The notes beneath the pieces were generated by a model. That model worked only from the letters and a program-made list of their open reading frames with translations. It was not told the DNA's origin and ran no database searches. Positions 56,319-64,000 of a stretch of DNA of 64,000 nucleotides are shown here, one piece after another. Source of the stretch: an uncultured Paracoccaceae bacterium (GTDB lineage Bacteria; Pseudomonadota; Alphaproteobacteria; Rhodobacterales; Rhodobacteraceae); NCBI GenBank assembly GCA_947499715.1, contig CANMPL010000003.1, positions 248,001 to 312,000 of the forward strand. The letters run 5' to 3'. Every line of letters starts with the position of its first letter. The stretch's first letter is position 1. Made by a program: the position numbers and the translations under genes.

Positions 56319-57827
56319 TTATTCACCCCGAGGGAAACGCTGGTTTTCTTCCAGCACGTTCAAATCCATGTGGTTGCGCATGTAGCGTTCGGACGCCTTT
56401 TGCAGCGGCTGGTAGTCCCATGGGAAATAGCTGCCGTTGCGCAGGGCCTCGTAGACAACCCAGCGTCCTGCTTGAGAGTGGCGGACGTCTGCGTCAAAGC
56501 GGGCGAGGTCCCAGCGTTTTTCGGCCTTGGCGCGCAGCTGCGTCACGGTGCCTTGGTGGGCGGGCACATCCGCGAGGTTGGTCAGCTCCTGCGGGTCAGC
56601 ATCCATGTCAAACAGCTGATCGGGATCAAGGCTGCACATGTTGAATTTCCACTTGCCATAACGCAGCGAGACGAGCGGCGCATAGGACCCTTCGGCGGCA
56701 TATTCCATCGCCACCGGCGTGTCGCGACTGCCGCCTTTGCCAAGGGGCACGATGCTGATCCCATCGGTCCAGGGGGCGACTTCGGACATATCGACGCCCG
56801 CAAGGTCACATAAGGTCGGGCAAACGTCGATATTGCTGACCGGCATGGCCACAAGGCCCGGCGTCATATCAGGATCGGCGATCATCAACGGCACCCGGGC
56901 AGAGCCATCATAGAACGACATCTTGAACCACAGCCCCCGCTCGCCCAGCATATCGCCGTGGTCCGACACAAAGAGGATCGTCGCCTCTTGCCGCGTATCC
57001 TTCAGCGTTTGCAGGATCTCGCCCACTTTGTCGTCAAGGTAAGAGATATTGGCGAAATAGGCGCGGCGGGCGCGTTTGACCTGATCCTCGGTGATGTCAA
57101 AGTTTTCGTGGTCGTTGGCGTCTAGGATGCGTTTGGAATGCGCGTCTTGGTCAGCATAGGGGATTGGGCCGACCGCAGGCAGCAGGTGGTCGCAATCTTC
57201 ATAGAGGTCCCAGTATTTCTGCCGCGCCACGTAGGGATCGTGGGGGTGCGTGAAGCTGACCGTCAGGCACCAGGGCCGCGCATCATGACCACGCGACAGG
57301 TCATAAAGCTTGGCGCGCGCGTGATAGGCGACCTCGTCATCATATTCCATCTGGTTGGTGATCTCGGCCACACCGGCCCCGGTCACCGATCCCATGTTGT
57401 GATACCACCAATCGATCCGCTCGCCGGGCTTGCGATAGTCCGGCGTCCAGCCGAAATCAGGCGGGTAGATGTCAGTGGTCAAGCGTTCCTCGAACCCGTG
57501 CAACTGATCGGGGCCGACAAAGTGCATCTTGCCAGACAGGCAGGTCTGATAGCCCGCGCGCCGCAGATGGTGGGCGTAGGTCGGGATAGAGGAGGCGAAT
57601 TCTGCCGCATTGTCATAGACCCCGGTGCGGCTGGGCAACTGGCCCGACATGAACGACGCCCGTCCCGGCGCGCACAGCGGCGACGCGGTATAGGCGTTTT
57701 GAAACCGGGTGGACCTTGCCGCCAGCGCCTTGAGATGCGGGGCATGTAGCCAATCGGCGGGGCCATCAGGAAACAAAGTGCCATTCAGCTGATCGACCAT
57801 GATGATCAGGATGTTGCGCTTGCTCAT
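56319..57827 (-). CDS. betC: Choline-sulfatase
   Basis: Hydrolyses choline-O-sulfate to choline, feeding BetA. 502 residues of the type I sulfatase family. The formylglycine motif is LCAPGRASFMSGQLPSRTG with Cys52 (C-x-P-x-R), the metal-binding Asp lies in ILIIMVDQLN, and FVSDHGDMLGERGLWFKMSFYDGSARVPL carries the later metal ligands. The C-terminus (VVYEALRNGSYFPWDYQPLQKASERYMRNHMDLN) is BetC-specific. It overlaps betI by 4 bases. Confidence 0.95.
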   Translation of the reverse strand: MSKRNILIIMVDQLNGTLFPDGPADWLHAPHLKALAARSTRFQNAYTASPLCAPGRASFMSGQLPSRTGVYDNAAEFASSIPTYAHHLRRAGYQTCLSGKMHFVGPDQLHGFEERLTTDIYPPDFGWTPDYRKPGERIDWWYHNMGSVTGAGVAEITNQMEYDDEVAYHARAKLYDLSRGHDARPWCLTVSFTHPHDPYVARQKYWDLYEDCDHLLPAVGPIPYADQDAHSKRILDANDHENFDITEDQVKRARRAYFANISYLDDKVGEILQTLKDTRQEATILFVSDHGDMLGERGLWFKMSFYDGSARVPLMIADPDMTPGLVAMPVSNIDVCPTLCDLAGVDMSEVAPWTDGISIVPLGKGGSRDTPVAMEYAAEGSYAPLVSLRYGKWKFNMCSLDPDQLFDMDADPQELTNLADVPAHQGTVTQLRAKAEKRWDLARFDADVRHSQAGRWVVYEALRNGSYFPWDYQPLQKASERYMRNHMDLNVLEENQRFPRGE

Positions 57828-58399
57828 TGCCCGATTTCCTTGTCCAGCGCCGCCAGCACCTGCGCACTTGCGTCAGACCCGCTGACCGCATCCCGTGACA
57901 GGGCCTGCCGCAGGTAGATCCCGTCGATCAGGGCCGCGATACGCGCCGCAACAGCACCCGCACGATCCCCCATCAGCGGCCGCAACCCATGCACCAAATT
58001 GCTGTGCAACCGCCGTTGATAGATCCGCAGCAGCCTGTGCGCGTCGTCCGATGTCCGCGCCATCACATAGAAATTCAGCCAAGCGGCAATGACATCGGTG
58101 CGAAAGTTGGTGTTCGAAAACCCAGCACGGATAATCGCCTCGACCCGCCCACGGGGGCCATCGGCCATGACCAAAGCACCGCGCACTTCAGCGCCGTAAA
58201 CCGTCAGCGTATGGCGCATCGCCGCCAGAAAGATCTGATCCTTGCCGCCAAAATAATGATGCGCCAGCGCCGATGACATGCCCGCCCGCTTGGCGATTTT
58301 GGACACGCTGACGTCCAAGGACCCCGCATCGCCCACTTCGGCAATCGTGGCTTTCACAAGGGCCGCGCGGCGTATAGGTTCCATCCCAAGCTTGGGCAT
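57824..58399 (-). CDS. betI: TetR-family repressor of betaine synthesis
   Basis: 191 residues. N-terminal TetR DNA-binding domain: IRRAALVKATIAEVGDAGSL, then SVSKIAKRAGMSSALAHHYF with the recognition helix about 33-50. The C-terminal ligand domain includes WLNFYVMARTSDDAHRLLRIYQRR. BetI represses bet genes and releases DNA on choline. A perfect palindrome at 58440-58459, between this gene and choX, is the expected operator for both directions. Confidence 0.92.
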   Translation of the reverse strand: MPKLGMEPIRRAALVKATIAEVGDAGSLDVSVSKIAKRAGMSSALAHHYFGGKDQIFLAAMRHTLTVYGAEVRGALVMADGPRGRVEAIIRAGFSNTNFRTDVIAAWLNFYVMARTSDDAHRLLRIYQRRLHSNLVHGLRPLMGDRAGAVAARIAALIDGIYLRQALSRDAVSGSDASAQVLAALDKEIGQ

Positions 58400-58439
58400 C
58401 GCTTCATCTTTCTTGTTGCCTCAGCACGCTATTTGGTTT

Positions 58440-58459
58440 TTGATTGACTCGTCAATCAA
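58440..58459. promoter_or_regulatory. BetI operator between betICBA and choXWV
   Basis: Perfect inverted repeat with arms TTGATTGAC and GTCAATCAA around TC, centred between the divergent betI and choX starts. It resembles the known BetI box (TTGAA-type arms). A single site would couple uptake and oxidation of choline. Confidence 0.8.
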
Positions 58460-58487
58460 TAAAAACCGCCAACCTGGGAGACCTACC

Positions 58488-59417
58488 ATGACTTTACGTA
58501 ACACCCTGTCGGTGCTGGCCATCTGTGCCGCCGCCCCTGCCCTCGCTGATTGTGACAGCGTCACCTTCTCTGACGTGGGCTGGACCGACATTACCGCCAC
58601 TACAGCCGCCACGACTGTTGTGCTCGAGGCACTTGGCTACGAGACTGAGATCAAGATCCTTTCCGTTCCTGTCACCTACATCTCGCTTGCCGAAGGCGAC
58701 GTTGATGTCTTCCTTGGCAACTGGATGCCCACGATGGAGGCCGACATCGCCCCCTACCGCGAGGCTGGCACTGTCGACACCGTGCGCACCAACCTTGAAG
58801 GCGCGAAATACACGCTCGCCGTGAACAAAGCCGCCGCCGACATGGGCATCGCGAACTTCGCCGATCTGGCCGCCAAAGCCGACGCGTTGGAAGGCAAGAT
58901 CTACGGGATTGAGCCGGGCAACGACGGCAACCGCCTGATCATGGATATGATCGCCGACAACGCCTTTGGTCTGGGCGACGCCGAGTTTGAGGTCGTCGAA
59001 TCCTCAGAGCAAGGCATGCTGGCACAAGTCGACCGCGCAAGCGGCCGGGAAGAGCCGATCGTGTTCCTGGGCTGGGAACCCCACCCAATGAACGCCAACT
59101 TTGAGATGTCCTATCTTGAAGGCGGCGACGATTGGTTTGGCCCCAACCTGGGCGGTGCCACCGTGCACACCAACACCTCTGCCGGCTATGTCGACGCCTG
59201 CCCGAACGTTGGTGCCTTGCTCAACAATCTGGAATTCTCGCTCGCGATGGAGAATGAGATCATGGGCGCAATCCTCAACGATGGCGCAGACCCCGCCGAT
59301 GCCGCCTCCGCGTGGCTCTCAGCAAACCCCGACGCCTACATGGGGTGGCTTGACGGCGTGACAACGAAAGACGGCGGCGACGCGGTCGCAGCGGTCAAAG
59401 CCAAGCTGGCAATGTAA
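58488..59417 (+). CDS. choX: Choline ABC transporter, substrate-binding protein
   Basis: 309 residues, periplasmic. Signal peptide MTLRNTLSVLAICAAAPALA, mature start DCDSV. The domain is an OpuAC/ProX-type fold: TFSDVGWTDITATTAATTVVL, GDVDVFLGNWMPTMEAD with the aromatic-box Trp, and VFLGWEPHPMNANFEM. This matches ChoX rather than ProX, supported by betICBA next door. ATG 58488 lies 28 bases past the BetI palindrome. Confidence 0.92.
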   Translation: MTLRNTLSVLAICAAAPALADCDSVTFSDVGWTDITATTAATTVVLEALGYETEIKILSVPVTYISLAEGDVDVFLGNWMPTMEADIAPYREAGTVDTVRTNLEGAKYTLAVNKAAADMGIANFADLAAKADALEGKIYGIEPGNDGNRLIMDMIADNAFGLGDAEFEVVESSEQGMLAQVDRASGREEPIVFLGWEPHPMNANFEMSYLEGGDDWFGPNLGGATVHTNTSAGYVDACPNVGALLNNLEFSLAMENEIMGAILNDGADPADAASAWLSANPDAYMGWLDGVTTKDGGDAVAAVKAKLAM

Positions 59418-59423
59418 TCAAAC

Positions 59424-59449
59424 GGGGCGGTCCCAGACGGGGCCGCCCC
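59424..59449 (+). terminator. Intercistronic hairpin between choX and choW
   Basis: GGGGCGG / CCGCCCC stem with a 12-base loop, followed by TTTGA, seven bases after the choX stop. It would reduce downstream expression so that the binding protein exceeds the permease, as is common in ABC operons. Confidence 0.65.
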
Positions 59450-59468
59450 TTTGACAGAGGGGGTGACG

Positions 59469-60299
59469 ATGGACTGGTTAACCGATAATAAGATCCCCAT
59501 TGGGAAATGGGCCAAATCTATTTTTGACTGGCTTAACAACAACTTCGCCTTCTTCTTTGATGCGCTTTCCGACGCGATGGAGGCGCTGATCGACGGCATC
59601 CTCTGGGTGCTCGAAACCCCACATCCCTTCATCATTATCGCGGCATTTGCAGCCCTCACCTTTGCGGTGCAGCGCAGCTGGAAAACGCCGCTGCTCATCG
59701 TCTTTGGCTTCCTGTTCATCCTCAATCAGGACTACTGGGAAGAGACGATGCAATCGCTCACCCTTGTGCTCTCGGCCTGCGTGGTCTGCATGGGCGTCGG
59801 CGTGCCCATCGGAATCGCAGCCGCCCACCGCCCGAAACTTTACCACGCGATGGTGCCAGTGCTCGATCTGATGCAAACCCTGCCCACTTTCGTCTATCTG
59901 ATCCCGGCCATCGTGTTCTTTGGCATCGGCATGGTGCCCGGCCTCATCGCCACGGTGATCTTTGTCCTGCCCGCCCCGATCCGCCTGACCTACCTTGGTG
60001 TGTCCTCCACCCCCACCCCGCTGCTCGAGGCTGCACAGGCCTTTGGCGCGACGAAGCAGCAGGTCCTGTGGAAGGTCGAATTGCCCTCTGCCCTGCCGCA
60101 AATCATGGCCGGTTTGAACCAAACCATCATGCTCTCGCTGTCGATGGTCGTCATTGCCGCCCTTGTCGGCGCATCGGGCCTTGGCGTGCCCGTGATCCGG
60201 GCGCTGAACACCGTGAACACCGCCTTGGGCTTTGAATCCGGCTTCGTCATCGTTGTCGTCGCCATCATGCTGGACCGGATGCTGAGGGTCACAAAATGA
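59469..60299 (+). CDS. choW: Choline ABC transporter permease
   Basis: 276 residues. A leading amphipathic part (LTDNKIPIGKWAKSIFDWLN) precedes five or six membrane segments. VCMGVGVPIGIAAAHRPKLYHAMVPVLDLMQTLPTFVYLIPAIVFFG and the EAA loop EAAQAFGATKQQVLWKVELPSALPQI (about 180-205) are typical of ProW/ChoW. The stop overlaps the choV start by 4 bases. ATG 59469 rather than 59451. Confidence 0.92.
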   Translation: MDWLTDNKIPIGKWAKSIFDWLNNNFAFFFDALSDAMEALIDGILWVLETPHPFIIIAAFAALTFAVQRSWKTPLLIVFGFLFILNQDYWEETMQSLTLVLSACVVCMGVGVPIGIAAAHRPKLYHAMVPVLDLMQTLPTFVYLIPAIVFFGIGMVPGLIATVIFVLPAPIRLTYLGVSSTPTPLLEAAQAFGATKQQVLWKVELPSALPQIMAGLNQTIMLSLSMVVIAALVGASGLGVPVIRALNTVNTALGFESGFVIVVVAIMLDRMLRVTK

Positions 60300-61306
60300 G
60301 CGCTGTAGAATTTGATAACGTCTCCATCGTCTTTGGCGACAAGCCAGAGACCGCCCTGCCCCTGATGGACGAAGGGCAAGAGCGCCCAGACATCCAAAAG
60401 GCCTGCGGCCAGGTCTTGGGCGTCCACAACTGCTCGCTCACCGTGGAAGAAGGCGAGATCCTCGTGCTCATGGGCCTATCTGGCTCTGGCAAATCCACGT
60501 TGCTGCGCGCCGTCAACGGCCTCAACCCGGTCGTCCGGGGCGAGGTGCGCATTCACGACGGCGACTGGTCCTGTACGGTCGGATCTGCCAACAGCCGCGA
60601 CCTGCGTCGCGTGCGGCAGGAATGCGTCTCGATGGTATTCCAGCAATTCGGCCTGCTGCCATGGCGCACTGTGCGCGATAATGTGGGCCTTGGGCTAGAG
60701 CTGGGCGGCATGGCGACCGGCCCCCGCCGCAAACGCGTTGACGAAGAACTGGCCCTTGTTGGTCTTGCGGACCGTGCAGATGCTCTGGTGGGCGAGCTCT
60801 CAGGCGGCATGCAACAGCGCGTGGGCCTCGCCCGCGCCTTTGCCACCGACGCGCCGATCCTGTTGATGGATGAACCCTTCTCAGCGCTTGATCCCCTGAT
60901 CCGCACCCGCCTGCAAGACGAACTGCTCGAGATGCAAGACCAACGCGGCCGCACGATTATCTTCGTCAGCCACGACCTTGATGAAGCCTTCAAAATCGGC
61001 AATCGCATCGCCATCATGGAAGGCGGTCGCATCGTGCAATGCGGCACCCCGCGCGAAATTTTCACCAACCCGATCAACGACTACGTGGCCGACTTTGTGA
61101 CCCACATGAACCCCCTTGGGGTGCTGACCGCGCGCGACGTGATGGTGCCCTTGGGCTTGAACGCCACAGGCGATCAAATCGACGCTGAAACCCCGGTGCA
61201 AGACATCATCGCCCAAATCACCGACGCGCCGTTGTTTGTCACCGAAGACGGCACCCCCATCGGCCAAATCAACCAGGCATCATTGCTCAAACGGCTCGCG
61301 GGCTAA
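60296..61306 (+). CDS. choV: Choline ABC transporter, ATP-binding protein
   Basis: 336 residues. Walker A LMGLSGSGKSTLLRAVNGL (about 58-76), Q-loop FQQFGLLPWRTV, signature ELSGGMQQRVGLARAFA, Walker B ILLMDEPFSALDP and H-loop FVSHDLDEA. A C-terminal CBS-like regulatory segment follows (VQDIIAQITDAPLFVTEDGTPIGQINQASLL). Length fits ChoV, shorter than ProV. Last gene of choXWV. Confidence 0.93.
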   Translation: MSAVEFDNVSIVFGDKPETALPLMDEGQERPDIQKACGQVLGVHNCSLTVEEGEILVLMGLSGSGKSTLLRAVNGLNPVVRGEVRIHDGDWSCTVGSANSRDLRRVRQECVSMVFQQFGLLPWRTVRDNVGLGLELGGMATGPRRKRVDEELALVGLADRADALVGELSGGMQQRVGLARAFATDAPILLMDEPFSALDPLIRTRLQDELLEMQDQRGRTIIFVSHDLDEAFKIGNRIAIMEGGRIVQCGTPREIFTNPINDYVADFVTHMNPLGVLTARDVMVPLGLNATGDQIDAETPVQDIIAQITDAPLFVTEDGTPIGQINQASLLKRLAG

Positions 61307-61329
61307 TCGGACCCGGCTTTCTTTGGTTC

Positions 61330-62223
61330 TCAAATATCCCCGCCGGAGGCTCCGACCCCTACCGCCTTTGCCCGTGCTTCGCGCCAGGTGATAAAGCTCA
61401 CCGCCGCCATGATCAGCACGCCGCCAAAGATGACCCAGCCGTCAACCGCTTCACCAAAAGCAAACCATCCCAGCAGTACCGCCCAGACCAATTGCAGAAA
61501 GGTCACGGGCTGGGTGACGGTCAATGGTGCGGCGGCAAAGGCCAGCGTCATGGTGTAATGCCCCGCCGTGGCAAAACAGGCCACCAGGAACAACCAGCCC
61601 AGATCAGCCATGCTGACCGGGACCCAAACCGCCCAGGCAAAGGGCGCAAGCCCGATGGTCACCGTGATCGACAACATGCCCACCACGACAGCCGCGTTCA
61701 CTTCTCCTGACAACTGCTTGGCCGTCAGATAGCCAGCGGCAAACAACACGGCTGTGGCCAGCATTGCGATATGGCCCATCTCGACCTCGCGCAGACCGGG
61801 GCGCAGAATGATCACCGCACCAATCAGCGCCACACAGACCGCCGCCAAGCGACGTGGCGGCAATGCCTCTCCAAGGAACAACGCCGCACCAATGGTGACA
61901 TAAACCGGCGACAGGTAATTCATCGCCGTCACCTCTGCCAAGGGAATGCGCGCCATGGCGAAGAACCACAAGATCACCGCCAGCGTGTGCACAAAGCCAC
62001 GCAAAACAAACAAATTGACCTGCCGCTTGGTCAGATGTGCCGCCAAGATCGGCCGGATCATCGGAACCAAAAACACCAACCCAAGCAAATAGCGCAGAAA
62101 TGCGGCCTGCGCGGCAGGCACCGCATCGCCCAAATGCTTCACGATGGCCGTGACGCAAACAAACATGATGCCCGTCAGGGCCATCCACAAGATACCGGCA
62201 AGGGCGCGAGAGGGGGCAGTCAT
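61330..62223 (-). CDS. EamA-type DMT family transporter
   Basis: 297-residue membrane protein with ten hydrophobic segments in two EamA halves. LAGILWMALTGIMFVCVTAIVKHLG opens it; LAEVTAMNYLSPVYVTIGAALFLGEALPPRR ends the first half and LTVTQPVTFLQLVWAVLLGWFAFGE the second, the paired family signature. Exports or imports small metabolites; substrate unknown. ATG 62223 chosen over 62256. Convergent with choV. Confidence 0.87.
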   Translation of the reverse strand: MTAPSRALAGILWMALTGIMFVCVTAIVKHLGDAVPAAQAAFLRYLLGLVFLVPMIRPILAAHLTKRQVNLFVLRGFVHTLAVILWFFAMARIPLAEVTAMNYLSPVYVTIGAALFLGEALPPRRLAAVCVALIGAVIILRPGLREVEMGHIAMLATAVLFAAGYLTAKQLSGEVNAAVVVGMLSITVTIGLAPFAWAVWVPVSMADLGWLFLVACFATAGHYTMTLAFAAAPLTVTQPVTFLQLVWAVLLGWFAFGEAVDGWVIFGGVLIMAAVSFITWREARAKAVGVGASGGDI

Positions 62224-62272
62224 GCCTGCACACTCTGCCCCGTTTGCGCGAAACACAAGCCGTCAGGCACCC

Positions 62273-62293
62273 CGATTATTCGTCGAATAATCG
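62273..62293. repeat. AT-rich palindrome, copy B (probable yebC terminator)
   Basis: Arms CGATTATTCG and CGAATAATCG around one base, 8 bases past the yebC stop on the minus strand. It matches copy A at 16842-16862 except for the central base. Confidence 0.75.
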
Positions 62294-62301
62294 CACCCCA
62301 C

Positions 62302-63051
62302 CTAGCTATTGGCGAAAGCTTCCATCACCTCGTCCGAGGCTTCGAAGTTGGTCGTGACATTCTGCACATCATCGTCTTCTTCCAACGTGTCCACCAGCTT
62401 CATCAGCTTGGTCAGCCCGTCCAGATCCAGCTCCGTCGACAGGTTCGGCTTCCAGATCAGCTTGGTGCTTTCGCTTTCGCCAAGCTCGGCCTCAAGCGCT
62501 GTGGACACATCGTTCAGATCGGTATCGGCACAGATGATCACATGCGCGCCCTCGTCCGATTGTACGTCCTCGGCCCCCGCCTCAATCGCGGCCATCATCA
62601 CAGTGTCTTCGTCGCCAACACCTGCCGGATAGACGATCTGACCCTTGCGGTCGAACATGAACCCAACGGACCCAGTCTCACCCAGATTGCCGCCGTTCTT
62701 GGAAAACGTCGACCGCACGGTGGATGCGGTGCGGTTCTTGTTGTCGGTCATCGCCTCAACGATCACCGCCACACCATTGGGGCCGTAACCTTCATAGCGG
62801 ATCTCGTCATAGTTCTCGGCGTCGCCGCCGGTGGCCTTGTTGATCGCGCGTTCAATCACGTCCTTGGGCACCGAAACCGACTTGGCCTCTTTCACCGCAA
62901 GGCGCAGGCGCGGGTTCTTGTCAGGATCAGGGTCGCCCATCTTGGCGGCCACAGTGATCTCTTTTGACATCTTGGAAAACACCTTGGCGCGCAGTTTATC
63001 CTGACGCCCTTTGCGGTGCTGAATATTTGCCCATTTGGAGTGGCCGGCCAT
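62302..63051 (-). CDS. yebC: YebC/PmpR family protein
   Basis: 249 residues, complete. [32 protein letters not shown] is the invariant start. [46 protein letters not shown] and [20 protein letters not shown] follow. Family members bind DNA as regulators, and recent work also links them to ribosome stalling relief, so the local target is open. Monocistronic, with the palindrome above as terminator. Confidence 0.93.
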   Translation of the reverse strand: MAGHSKWANIQHRKGRQDKLRAKVFSKMSKEITVAAKMGDPDPDKNPRLRLAVKEAKSVSVPKDVIERAINKATGGDAENYDEIRYEGYGPNGVAVIVEAMTDNKNRTASTVRSTFSKNGGNLGETGSVGFMFDRKGQIVYPAGVGDEDTVMMAAIEAGAEDVQSDEGAHVIICADTDLNDVSTALEAELGESESTKLIWKPNLSTELDLDGLTKLMKLVDTLEEDDDVQNVTTNFEASDEVMEAFANS

Positions 63052-63314
63052 GTCGTGATCCTCATCTTCGGGTTTGGGGTCTCTTACGCCAGATCAGCCC
63101 ATACGTTCAAGCGGTGCGTGCGCCCCACGCCCGGCCCGGAACAAGCAAAGCGCCGGGCCATCGCCGGCCCGCCCCCCGGGCAGGCGATTTCTCTGATCTT
63201 GGTGTGTCTTCGATGCGTAGCGCAAAATCTAAAGAATAGACTGCCATACGACACCGCTTCGGTCGCCAACCCGCGCGCCGCCGACGGCCCGATCCGTTGA
63301 TGTTCACCTTGGCC
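63052..63314. other. Intergenic stretch between the permease and yebC
   Basis: About 260 bases with no convincing gene. It carries a hairpin GGCCCGG (63133-63139) / CCGGGCC (63153-63159) that may end the permease transcript, and the promoter of yebC near its left end. Short frames here are not credible. Confidence 0.5.
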
Positions 63315-64000
63315 TCAAAGCGGCCAAATATACGGAATAACAAAGCTCACAATCGGGGCCAGCGTCAGGTTCAACGGGATACCCACCTTCAGGAAATCCC
63401 CAAACTTATACCCCCCCGGCCCGTAGACCAGCGTATTGGTCTGATAACCAATCGGCGTCGCGAAACTGGCCGATGCCGCGATCATCACCGCAACCACCAG
63501 CGGCCTTGGGTCCACGCCCAAAACCTGCGCCAAGCCAATCGCAACAGGTGTCATCACCACCGCCACCGCGTTATTGCTCACCAGTTCCGTGAGGATCGAA
63601 GCCATCGCATAGACCGCCAGCACGACCAAAAACGGCGGCAGAATTGTCATCACAGGCGACACTGCCTGCGCCACAATCTCCACCGCGCCGGAAGATTGCA
63701 ACGCGGCCCCCACCCCCAGCATGGCAAAGATCAGGGCCAGCAATTGCCCGTCGATATTAGCGAATGCCTCTTCGGCATCAATGCAGCCCGTCATCAACAC
63801 AATCGTCACGCCCACCATCGCCAACAGCAGGATCGGGGCGACATTCAACGCCGCCAACCCAACGACCCCCAGCAAGACCGCAATCGCCACAGGCGCGCGT
63901 TCCCGCCGGTAGGCCCGGGCAGAGGGTTTGGACACATCGCCAAGGTTCATATCCGCCGACAGCCGAGAGATATCCTCGGGTGTGCCTTCCAGCAGCAGCG
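63315..64000 (-). CDS. SLC13-family permease (partial, N-terminus off the right edge)
   Basis: The frame runs from the right edge (LLLEGTPEDISRLSADMNLG...), the end of a TrkA-C-type domain, into the C-terminal membrane half. There EAFANIDGQLLALIFAMLGVGAALQSSG, TELVSNNAVAVVMTPVAIGLAQ, ASFATPIGYQTNTLVYGPGGYKFGDFLKVG and VSFVIPYIWPL are the typical divalent-anion symporter signature. About 228 codons are visible. The internal ATG at 63950 is not the start. Substrate (sulfate, dicarboxylate or other) unknown. Confidence 0.88.
   Translation of the reverse strand, partial: LLLEGTPEDISRLSADMNLGDVSKPSARAYRRERAPVAIAVLLGVVGLAALNVAPILLLAMVGVTIVLMTGCIDAEEAFANIDGQLLALIFAMLGVGAALQSSGAVEIVAQAVSPVMTILPPFLVVLAVYAMASILTELVSNNAVAVVMTPVAIGLAQVLGVDPRPLVVAVMIAASASFATPIGYQTNTLVYGPGGYKFGDFLKVGIPLNLTLAPIVSFVIPYIWPL

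Noticed and set aside
61771-62967. 398-residue plus-strand frame
   Set aside because: Antisense to EamA and yebC and runs through the terminator palindrome; no motifs.

Overview
The window looks like chromosomal DNA from a marine alphaproteobacterium of the order Rhodobacterales (Roseobacter type). This is inferred from gene content and order. Indicators are pccB, mcm and pccA with a PccR-type regulator, betI-betC-betB-betA facing choXWV, the run perM-hdaA-ppk-ppx, a short (445-residue) prolyl-tRNA synthetase, a DUF6497 gene next to pccB, and high GC. No rRNA, tRNA, CRISPR array, transposase or integrase was recognised. Both edges cut genes: a MATE exporter on the left and an SLC13-type permease on the right.

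Layout. 0-8.8 kb: MATE exporter, a DUF1007/NicO metal-transport pair, a four-gene overlapping run (epimerase, GFA, 2OG-Fe oxygenase, small unknown), an exported alpha/beta hydrolase, a palindrome-rich gene-free stretch and an XRE regulator facing a membrane protein. 8.8-11.7 kb: parE, with an AT-rich foreign-looking gene fused to its stop codon. 11.8-15.3 kb: exported proteins, namely two related cytochromes c, a two-domain peptidoglycan hydrolase with an EF-hand, a DUF3047 protein and a DUF1194 vWA-like protein, punctuated by a short hairpin repeat. 15.4-24.6 kb: DMT transporter, Ldh-family dehydrogenase, LolC/E and LolD, an ECF42-type sigma factor with its YciI/DGPF partner, ThuA-DUF2937-peroxiredoxin, and a run of membrane proteins with a small Cro-like regulator and a methyltransferase. 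24.6-35.8 kb: proS, a sugar oxidoreductase/isomerase pair, fasciclin and TolB-like proteins, then perM-hdaA-ppk-ppx.

35.9-40.8 kb: a minus-strand operon (VOC, GNAT, TerB/J-domain, EEP-family nuclease) preceded by a large glycine-rich RTX protein. 40.9-52.5 kb: propionyl-CoA assimilation, with mcm, pccA, several small envelope proteins and pccB. The pccB promoter carries TTTGCAAA-type sites, as does that of the PccR regulator; a Bcr/CflA drug exporter lies between them. 52.5-61.3 kb: a thermonuclease, then betICBA (choline-O-sulfate and choline to glycine betaine) divergent from choXWV (choline uptake) around one perfect BetI-like palindrome. 61.3-64 kb: EamA transporter, YebC regulator and the SLC13-type permease.

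Most of the window is ordinary core genome. The least explained items are a family of short hairpins whose edge supplies the TAG stop codon of several unrelated genes, the AT-rich gene attached to parE, the M15-SLT-EF-hand enzyme, and the operator-like repeat in front of the small-regulator/membrane-protein operon. I did not find a convincing complete new system.
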